Shown here piece after piece: positions 7,271 through 11,489 of a stretch of 11,489 nucleotides of DNA. The position numbers were made by a program, and so were the translations under genes. Each line of letters begins with the position of its first letter. Position 1 is the first letter of the stretch. The notes under the pieces were generated by a model, which saw only the letters and a list, made by a program, of their open reading frames with translations, was not told where the DNA came from and did not search any database. Origin of the DNA: W589 sp964611805 (lineage in GTDB: Bacteria > Chloroflexota > Dehalococcoidia > Dehalococcoidales > Fen-1064); contig CAZTBG010000058.1 of assembly GCA_964611805.1 (NCBI GenBank), positions 1 through 11,489 on the forward strand, given 5' to 3'.

Positions 7271-7308
7271 GTTTGGCAGTGGTGGCCCCATCCCCCTTTG
7301 TCCCCCTA
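7271..7308 (-). repeat. dispersed intergenic repeat, copy A
   Basis: A 38-base segment matches 11177-11213 in the same orientation, with about four substitutions and one single-base gap. Read on the minus strand, both copies carry three G-tracts separated by AYAAA and AT, then GGCCACCAC and CCAAAC. Both copies lie upstream of a minus-strand gene (the TIM barrel here, thiL there). It has no coding potential in common. It could be a small non-autonomous repeat family or a conserved regulatory element. Confidence 0.65.
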
Positions 7309-7348
7309 TCTGAACTGGTTCGGGACGGCCAGTGATGTCGTGGGCTTA

Positions 7349-7357
7349 TGGTATAAT
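7349..7357 (+). promoter_or_regulatory. rsfS: extended -10 promoter for rsfS
   Basis: TGGTATAAT is a perfect extended -10 element. No recognisable -35 lies 16-18 bases upstream, as is tolerated for extended -10 promoters. Transcription should start near 7364, leaving about 24 leader bases that include the GAGGGG ribosome binding site. Confidence 0.65.
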
Positions 7358-7373
7358 ACTGATAGATAAATCT

Positions 7374-7379
7374 GAGGGG
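7374..7379 (+). promoter_or_regulatory. rsfS: ribosome binding site pointing to a CTG start
   Basis: GAGGGG ends eight bases before CTG 7388. The in-frame TGA at 7373-7375 closes the frame just upstream, and no ATG, GTG or TTG lies between it and the conserved coding sequence. This site therefore supports CTG as initiation codon. Confidence 0.6.
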
Positions 7380-7387
7380 TTCGCTTA

Positions 7388-7732
7388 CTGGACACAATAG
7401 AGATAGCACGCAAAACAGTAGAAGCCGCCAGCGAGAAGCAGGCCTCGGATATTGTTCTGCTTGATGTCCACGAGATTTGTAGCTTCGCCAGCTACTTCGT
7501 TATCTGCAGCGGTGAGAGCGAGCGGCAGATAAGTGCCATTCACGACGAGATAGAACAAACATTGAAGAAAGAAGGTGTCCTGCCCCACCACCGGGAGGGC
7601 ACGCTGGACTCGGGCTGGATGCTGCTTGATTTCGGCGATATTATCGTCCACATATTCGCCCCTGCCGAACGGGAATATTACAAGCTCGACGAGCTGTGGA
7701 GCCGGGCAGTCCCCATAGTCAGGATGCAGTGA
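7388..7732 (+). CDS. rsfS: ribosomal silencing factor RsfS (CTG start)
   Basis: A 114-residue DUF143-family protein. RsfS binds protein uL14 on the large ribosomal subunit and blocks subunit joining when nutrients are short. Conserved stretches seen: KQASDIVLLDV (17-27), SYFVICSGESERQ (35-47), the EG...DSGWMLLDFGDIIVHIF block (70-90), REYYKLDELW (95-104). The frame has no ATG, GTG or TTG at its 5' end: a TGA at 7373 is followed by codons GGG GTT CGC TTA and then CTG GAC. With CTG read as Met the protein begins MDTIEIARK, the expected N-terminus. The gene is divergent from the TIM-barrel unit and convergent with ndk across eight bases, with no room for a terminator. An ATG-only gene finder would miss it. 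Confidence 0.92.
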   Translation: MDTIEIARKTVEAASEKQASDIVLLDVHEICSFASYFVICSGESERQISAIHDEIEQTLKKEGVLPHHREGTLDSGWMLLDFGDIIVHIFAPAEREYYKLDELWSRAVPIVRMQ

Positions 7733-7740
7733 ACCCTGAC

Positions 7741-8160
7741 TCAGTAGTCGAATATCTCATCCTCGGTGAAGAACAGCTCTATCTCCTTGCGGGCATTCTC
7801 TAATGAATCAGAGGCATGGGTAGCGTTTCTCTGGATATCCAGACCGAAATCGGCCCTCACCGTGCCGGCCTCCGCCCTGGCCGGGTCGGTGGCCCCCATC
7901 ACCCGCCTGATTTTGTCAATGGCACCTTCACCCTCAAAGACACAGGCAATGATTGGCGTCGACGTGATGTATTCCACCAGGTCATCAAAGAACGGCTTGC
8001 CCTTGTGGATGGCATAGTGTCGTTCTGCCAGGTCTTTATCCATGTGCAGCATCTTGAGTGCCAGCAGCTTTAGCCCCTGCTGCTGCAAACGGCTGATAAT
8101 GGTACCCCCGAGCCCTCTCTCCATAGCGTCGGGTTTTATGAGAACCAGCGACCTTTCCAT
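7741..8160 (-). CDS. ndk: nucleoside diphosphate kinase
   Basis: A 139-residue enzyme that moves the gamma-phosphate of ATP to other nucleoside diphosphates through a phosphohistidine. Seen: the N-terminal ERSLVLIKPDA (2-12), the Kpn-loop region GATDPARAEAGTVRADFG (89-106) and the active-site NATHASDS with catalytic H115. Ala after the His instead of the usual Gly (HGSDS) occurs in other members as I know the family and should not prevent activity. Length is typical. ATG 8160 has AGGAG (8171-8167) six bases upstream. It is the last gene of the five-gene minus-strand unit, 26 bases after the HAD gene, and ends eight bases from the rsfS stop. Confidence 0.97.
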   Translation of the reverse strand: MERSLVLIKPDAMERGLGGTIISRLQQQGLKLLALKMLHMDKDLAERHYAIHKGKPFFDDLVEYITSTPIIACVFEGEGAIDKIRRVMGATDPARAEAGTVRADFGLDIQRNATHASDSLENARKEIELFFTEDEIFDY

Positions 8161-8186
8161 GTCAAACTCCTGTGCTTGCAGTAATC

Positions 8187-8867
8187 TTAATTCCCCAACC
8201 TGAGACGGCCGAGCAGCGCTTCCAACTCAACCACGGTCACCTCTTCCAGGCTGTCAACAATAAGGTCGGCCTCTCCAAGGCGACTCCGGGGATGGGTATT
8301 GGTGACGGCCACACAGCCCATACCAGCCCGCTTGGCAGCAGTGACACCAGCAACCGCATCCTCAATGACGATGCAGTCCTCAGGTTTTACCCCGAGCCTC
8401 CGGGCAGCCAGCAGGAAACCCTGCGGGCTGGGTTTGCCCTCGGTCACATCCTTTTCAGTAACTATGCTTTCGAAGTATCTTTCAATCCCCAGGTCTTTCA
8501 TTATCTGGTGCACATTCTGCAACGGTGCCGATGACGCCAGTGCCTGCCGGAAGCCGGCGGCGGCAAGCATCGAAAGGAGTTGAATGACGCCTGGTAACGG
8601 CTGAATATGCCGGCTAATCTTCCGACGAAAGCTGGTCTCCTTCTCATCAGCAATGGCATCAATCACTTTTCGTGGGGTGGTATTACCCAGCACCCCGCTG
8701 ATTATGGTGTCATTCCTCTGGCCAAAGCTAGGCCGGAAGTCCTCACCGGTAAACTCTACCCCTCTCTTCTGAAATGTCTCCCGCCAAGCCTCCTCGTGGT
8801 AAGGGGCCGTATCAGCGATTACGCCATCCATATCCCAGATAACGGCTTTGGGGCTCTCTGTCGTCAT
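8187..8867 (-). CDS. HAD-superfamily hydrolase, beta-phosphoglucomutase-like
   Basis: A 226-residue HAD protein with all four motifs: I, WDMDGVIADT with nucleophile D12 and acid/base D14; II, ASSAP with S112; III, K145 in GKPSP; IV, IEDAVAG with E169 and D170. A helical cap follows motif I (about 22-88), as in the beta-phosphoglucomutase/phosphatase subfamily, and the GVIADT and ASSAP forms are typical of it. Substrate cannot be told from sequence: a hexose phosphate mutase or a small sugar-phosphate or phosphoglycolate-type phosphatase are both possible. It lies between tsaB (31-base gap) and ndk (26-base gap) and is probably co-transcribed. The ribosome binding site is weak. Confidence 0.92.
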   Translation of the reverse strand: MTTESPKAVIWDMDGVIADTAPYHEEAWRETFQKRGVEFTGEDFRPSFGQRNDTIISGVLGNTTPRKVIDAIADEKETSFRRKISRHIQPLPGVIQLLSMLAAAGFRQALASSAPLQNVHQIMKDLGIERYFESIVTEKDVTEGKPSPQGFLLAARRLGVKPEDCIVIEDAVAGVTAAKRAGMGCVAVTNTHPRSRLGEADLIVDSLEEVTVVELEALLGRLRLGN

Positions 8868-8898
8868 TGTCTCACTATCTTAATCTTTTACACAACCA

Positions 8899-9579
8899 CT
8901 AACGGTGCTTGGCTATGGTGATTGATGGCCGGCGGAGATATCCCGGCTGCAGTGTCGCCGGGTCATCACGGTCACCCGCCTCCAGCCTCCTGAGACCAAG
9001 CTCGGCCAGAAAACCGGCCCGCCGCAAGCTGGTAACCGACGATGGTATTACCGCCTTTCCACCGCACAGCTCTTTTATCTGCGGAGCGACAGTTGGCACA
9101 TACTCACCACAGAACACCGTCGCGGTGGTTATCTTTGAGCACAAGGTTTTGACTGTGGTTATGTGCTCGTCAACAAGCTGGACCCATTCGCCGTCTCGCT
9201 TATGGTACATGGCGGTGGCAATCTCCCCCCGCCCGGCATTGAATATAGGGCAAACTGGCAGACCGGTCCCGGCGTGCTGGAAAGCTTCCGTCTCCAGGCT
9301 GCTAACGCCGACTATCGGGACACCGAGGCTGAAGGCCAGCCCTTTAGCAGTACTGACGCCAACACGCAACCCGTTGAAACTACCCGGTCCCCTGGCGACG
9401 ATGATGTCCGTTATTGCCTGCGGGCCTAACCCAAACTGACGGAGCAGGTGGTCCAGATTCGGCAGGAGCTGCCGCGTATGGTTCTGCCCGCAACGCCAGG
9501 TCAACTCGGCCACCACACGTCTGTCCCTAACAAGGGCCAGGCTGGCGGTATCAGTCGAGGTATCGATGGCTAGTTGCAT
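8899..9579 (-). CDS. tsaB: tRNA threonylcarbamoyladenosine biosynthesis protein TsaB
   Basis: A 226-residue ASKHA-fold protein, the non-catalytic partner of TsaD in making t6A at position 37 of ANN-decoding tRNAs. It starts MQLAIDTSTDTASLAL, the first beta-hairpin of the fold, and carries RGPGSFNGLRVGVSTAKGLA (63-82), the TsaB signature in which Asn replaces the usual Thr of GPGSFTG. The C-terminal half is divergent, as is normal for TsaB (it lacks the full ATP site of TsaD). It begins nine bases after tsaE with a weak ribosome binding site. The TsaD and TsaC partners are not in the window. Confidence 0.94.
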   Translation of the reverse strand: MQLAIDTSTDTASLALVRDRRVVAELTWRCGQNHTRQLLPNLDHLLRQFGLGPQAITDIIVARGPGSFNGLRVGVSTAKGLAFSLGVPIVGVSSLETEAFQHAGTGLPVCPIFNAGRGEIATAMYHKRDGEWVQLVDEHITTVKTLCSKITTATVFCGEYVPTVAPQIKELCGGKAVIPSSVTSLRRAGFLAELGLRRLEAGDRDDPATLQPGYLRRPSITIAKHR

Positions 9580-9588
9580 CCAATCTCT

Positions 9589-10065
9589 CTAAAGCTCAGG
9601 TATGGCATCCTTCAATTGGTCCAGCATCTTCCGGTAGCGCTGACTGCCGGCTTTCAGCTGGAAGTTACGTTCCGTATCGCCAAGATGGCTTATCTCGACC
9701 ATAAGGTGCTCCACCGGCATTACACTCAGGCCCTTTTCTGCCCACTCCACCACACAGATACCATCACCATACAGATAGTCATCGAGGCCCAGGGCAGCAA
9801 TCTCCACAATATCATTAAGGCGGTAGAGGTCGATATGGTACAGGGGCAGCCGACCGTACAGTTCCCGCATAATGACGAAGGTTGGACTCAGCGTGTACTC
9901 CTCAATACCCAACCCCCAGGCAATACCCTGAGTAAGGCAAGTCTTCCCCGTCCCCAGCTCACCAACGAGGAGCAAAACGTCGCTGGGCTGGGCTAGCTTA
10001 CCCATGCTTCTTCCCAGTTCATAGGTCTGCTCCGGGCTATGAGTAATCAGATTCAGATTATTCAT
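9589..10065 (-). CDS. tsaE: tRNA threonylcarbamoyladenosine biosynthesis ATPase TsaE
   Basis: A 158-residue P-loop ATPase that binds the TsaB-TsaD complex and resets it between rounds of t6A synthesis. Walker A is GELGTGKT (35-42). SPTFVIMREL (60-69), the HIDLYRL motif (77-83) and VVEWAEK (105-111) follow, all diagnostic of TsaE. Its ATG overlaps the thiL stop as ATGA (10062-10065), and AGGGG lies six bases upstream. It directly precedes tsaB, so two of the t6A components are translated from one mRNA with thiL. Confidence 0.97.
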   Translation of the reverse strand: MNNLNLITHSPEQTYELGRSMGKLAQPSDVLLLVGELGTGKTCLTQGIAWGLGIEEYTLSPTFVIMRELYGRLPLYHIDLYRLNDIVEIAALGLDDYLYGDGICVVEWAEKGLSVMPVEHLMVEISHLGDTERNFQLKAGSQRYRKMLDQLKDAIPEL

Positions 10066-11075
10066 CTCCGGCCCCTTTCCATTCTGAAATGGTCCCAGCC
10101 TTTCCCTGACAGGCTCACAGGGTTACCCTGACTATCGACAAGCGTTACCTGGTGCTTGCCATCAGTGACAACTTTGCCGATTACGTATATCGGGCGTGAG
10201 GCTACCTTGCTTACCTTTTCAACGCAGTCGGCACTGGCGGTAAAGAGGAGCTCATAGTCTTCCCCGCCAGCCAGTGCCAGTCCCAACGCCCGTTCACCAA
10301 AGCTGGTCTGAACCGGTGGTGCCACCGGCACCCGGTCAGTCTCTATCCGGGCGCCAACCCGGCTTGCTTCACAGATATGGTCCAGGTCGGCAACCAACCC
10401 ATCGCTGATATCAATAGCCGCCTTAACGCCATACTCTACCAGTAGTCGCCCTTCGTCTATACGAGGAAAAGGCCGGAGAAGGGCCTTCCTCAGGGCAGCC
10501 ATTACCTCCGGCTCAAACTCCAGGCCTTTGCTGAGCATCTCCACTCCGGCAGCAGCCGCCCCCAACGGACCGGTAACGGCCACGTGGTCGCCAGGACGGG
10601 CAGCCGAACGGGTCAGAAGGCTGTCGCGGTTGATAGCACTGCCAAAAACTGTGACGCTGATAACAAGCTGAGGAGCACTCACGATATTGCCACCAATGAT
10701 ATGTGTCTGGAACTGCCCGGCCAGAGCCATCATCCCCTGGTAGAGGCTAGTTACATCTTCCACATCGGTATCACCAGGCAGGCCCAGCGCCACCAGGGCA
10801 TATTCCGGCTGACCACCCATGGCGGCGATGTCACTCAGGTTGACGGCCAGTGCCTTCCAGCCGACCTCTTCGTATGTGGCGGTATCAAGAGTGAAGTGCA
10901 CACCTTCCACAAGGGAATCAACAGTGGCCAACTGAACCGATGAATCTCCCTGCCAGGCGGCAGTATCGTCACCAATGCCGATGATGAGAGAGCCTTTCTG
11001 CTTACTCTGGTCATGGCCAACCATTTCAGCCAGGCGGTCAATCAATCCGAACTCCCCCAGCTCCGAGGCTTTCAT
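10062..11075 (-). CDS. thiL: thiamine-monophosphate kinase ThiL
   Basis: A 337-residue enzyme of the PurM/AIR-synthase fold that phosphorylates thiamine monophosphate to thiamine diphosphate with ATP. Visible: SELGEFGLID at the N-terminus, GIGDDTA with D36 and D37, TVDSLVEGVHF with D53, KALAVNLSDIAAMGG (74-88), GGNIVS where many ThiL proteins have GGD, DISDGL and GGEDYELLF. The frame is open to ATG 11096, but the -10 element of the predicted promoter falls between that codon and ATG 11075. The family N-terminus starts at MKASELGEFG, so 11075 is chosen. There is no ribosome binding site before it, and the transcript may be leaderless. It is the first gene of thiL-tsaE-tsaB-HAD-ndk. I see no TPP riboswitch upstream. 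Confidence 0.96.
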   Translation of the reverse strand: MKASELGEFGLIDRLAEMVGHDQSKQKGSLIIGIGDDTAAWQGDSSVQLATVDSLVEGVHFTLDTATYEEVGWKALAVNLSDIAAMGGQPEYALVALGLPGDTDVEDVTSLYQGMMALAGQFQTHIIGGNIVSAPQLVISVTVFGSAINRDSLLTRSAARPGDHVAVTGPLGAAAAGVEMLSKGLEFEPEVMAALRKALLRPFPRIDEGRLLVEYGVKAAIDISDGLVADLDHICEASRVGARIETDRVPVAPPVQTSFGERALGLALAGGEDYELLFTASADCVEKVSKVASRPIYVIGKVVTDGKHQVTLVDSQGNPVSLSGKGWDHFRMERGRR

Positions 11076-11082
11076 ATTCCAA

Positions 11083-11112
11083 ATTATATCACCCATAAAT
11101 TCAGGTTGTATA
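11083..11112 (-). promoter_or_regulatory. thiL: extended -10 promoter for thiL, possibly leaderless
   Basis: On the minus strand TGATATAAT (11091-11083) is a perfect extended -10. TATACA (11112-11107, four of six) lies 18 bases upstream. Only seven bases separate the -10 from ATG 11075, so transcription would start on or next to the start codon. Confidence 0.6.
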
Positions 11113-11135
11113 GGAACTGTACCCGTTCATATAAT
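11106..11135 (+). promoter_or_regulatory. weak candidate rightward promoter
   Basis: TTGTAT and TATAAT are separated by 18 bases, back to back with the thiL promoter and sharing its -35 region. The -10 is perfect but the -35 matches only three of six. It would transcribe into the repeat and hairpin region, where no gene is visible. Confidence 0.3.
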
Positions 11136-11176
11136 TAATGACACTCTGACATCCTGTTATCCACCTCCTATGCTCT

Positions 11177-11213
11177 GTTTGGTGGTGGTGGCCCCATCCC
11201 CTTTATCCCCCCA
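11177..11213 (-). repeat. dispersed intergenic repeat, copy B
   Basis: Second copy of the element at 7271-7308, same orientation, about 33 of 38 aligned positions identical. It lies about 100 bases upstream of thiL and just before a 9-bp hairpin. Copy A has no such hairpin, so the shared unit is the G-tract segment alone. Confidence 0.65.
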
Positions 11214-11227
11214 GAGAAGAAGATAGC

Positions 11228-11248
11228 AAGAGGGGCTACGCCCCTCTT
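11228..11248. other. GC-rich hairpin 1
   Basis: AAGAGGGGC and GCCCCTCTT form a perfect 9-bp stem with a TAC loop. No T-tract follows on either strand, so it is not a classical terminator. It shares the GAGGGG/CCCCTC core with the hairpin at 11455-11475. Confidence 0.6.
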
Positions 11249-11454
11249 AAACTCCCCTTCGACAATGTGAAGTCTGTGCCACCCCCAAAAACCCCCCTTT
11301 AGCGATATTTAGAATGTTTATTTACACCAAAGGCCTCGCCTCTCTTGGACTCCCAGCTTGCAATTACCACTCAAGTCCTTGATAGAATAGTGCGGCACAC
11401 TCCAAGGTGCGAACGACCCCTGCCTGAATAATGTCCCACACCGTTTTGGGGTGC

Positions 11455-11475
11455 TCGAGGGGTGGAACCCCTCGA
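11455..11475. other. GC-rich hairpin 2
   Basis: TCGAGGGGT and ACCCCTCGA form a perfect 9-bp stem with a GGA loop. An outer CCGTTT (11441-11446) can pair with AAACGG (11475-11480), sharing one base with the inner stem. No T-tract follows before the window ends. Confidence 0.6.
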
Positions 11476-11489
11476 AACGGGGGATTCCA

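Larger units (their letters stand above)
11097..11489. other. gene-free region with repeat and GC-rich hairpins
   Basis: About 390 bases upstream of thiL without a supportable gene on either strand. It holds the thiL promoter, a repeat copy, two perfect 9-bp hairpins and several C-tracts (for example at 11281-11298), which read as G-tracts on the minus strand. A reading frame from ATG 11431 stays open to the window edge (19 complete codons), but it runs through a hairpin and lacks a ribosome binding site. Composition differs from the surrounding genes, with alternating AT-rich and C-tract segments. Confidence 0.6.

Noticed and set aside
7283..7308. G-quadruplex on the minus strand of the repeat
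   Set aside because: Only three close G-tracts are present in each copy; a fourth is far away in copy A and absent in copy B. An intramolecular four-tract structure with short loops is not supported.
7801..7830. Altered active site of Ndk (HASDS instead of HGSDS)
   Set aside because: The catalytic His and neighbouring residues are intact, and I know Ala at this place from other Ndk proteins, so it does not suggest loss of function.
8909..9439. 176-residue plus-strand frame opposite tsaB
   Set aside because: Antisense to a well-recognised TsaB, with a sequence of no family character. Treated as a shadow.
11157..11165. DnaA-box-like TTATCCACC
   Set aside because: Eight of nine matches to TTATCCACA, but it is a single site with no cluster of boxes, no AT-rich unwinding element and no dnaA or dnaN nearby, so an origin is not supported.
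11097..11180. TPP riboswitch upstream of thiL
   Set aside because: An ACCTGA string is present on the minus strand, but the rest of the conserved THI-box core is missing and the putative transcript starts at or next to ATG 11075, leaving no leader.
11431..11489. Start of a gene running off the right edge
   Set aside because: ATG 11431 opens a frame to the end, but it passes through a perfect hairpin, has no ribosome binding site and gives a Gly/Arg-rich sequence typical of translated GC repeats.

Overview
The window is a dense, ordinary-looking bacterial chromosome segment carrying twelve protein genes of housekeeping type. It contains no rRNA, tRNA, insertion sequence, phage gene or CRISPR array that I can see. 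Base composition looks moderate, in the mid-50s % GC by eye. The gene content suggests an anaerobic Chloroflexota lineage, most likely Dehalococcoidia: a short two-knuckle MetG beginning AERILVCVAWPYANG, HypA, an endonuclease-IV-like TIM barrel, and the cluster thiL-tsaE-tsaB. That assignment is inference from family resemblance, not a search result.

Layout. (1) 14-3814, plus strand: rsmI (16S rRNA methylation), a small Cys-rich putative zinc protein, metG, and a trans-polyprenyl diphosphate synthase, probably one transcription unit. (2) 3853-5781, minus strand: ftsH, convergent with unit 1 across a perfect hairpin and driven by its own extended -10 promoter. (3) 5978-7188, minus: an endonuclease-IV-like TIM-barrel gene followed by hypA, read from a TTGACA-N17-TATTAT promoter. 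(4) 7388-7732, plus: rsfS (ribosomal silencing factor), divergent from unit 3, apparently using a CTG start codon. (5) 7741-11075, minus: thiL-tsaE-tsaB-HAD phosphatase/mutase-ndk, with overlaps or short gaps, read from an extended -10 promoter so close to thiL that its mRNA may be leaderless. (6) 11097-11489: about 390 bases without a gene, holding one copy of a dispersed intergenic repeat and two strong GC-rich hairpins.

Functionally the segment is weighted to translation and its quality control: 16S rRNA modification (RsmI), methionine charging (MetG), tRNA t6A37 synthesis (TsaB, TsaE) and ribosome hibernation (RsfS). Membrane proteolysis (FtsH), isoprenoid chain synthesis, thiamine diphosphate synthesis (ThiL), nucleotide balance (Ndk) and nickel-enzyme maturation (HypA) complete it.

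I did not find a convincing new multi-gene system. The observations most worth a second look are the CTG start of rsfS, the possibly leaderless thiL, the repeat shared by two intergenic regions, the structured 3' non-coding tract, and the HLGQ variant of the HIGH signature in MetG. Several starts given here differ from the longest open frame (metG, polyprenyl synthase, ftsH, hypA, TIM barrel, thiL), with the reason stated in each entry.
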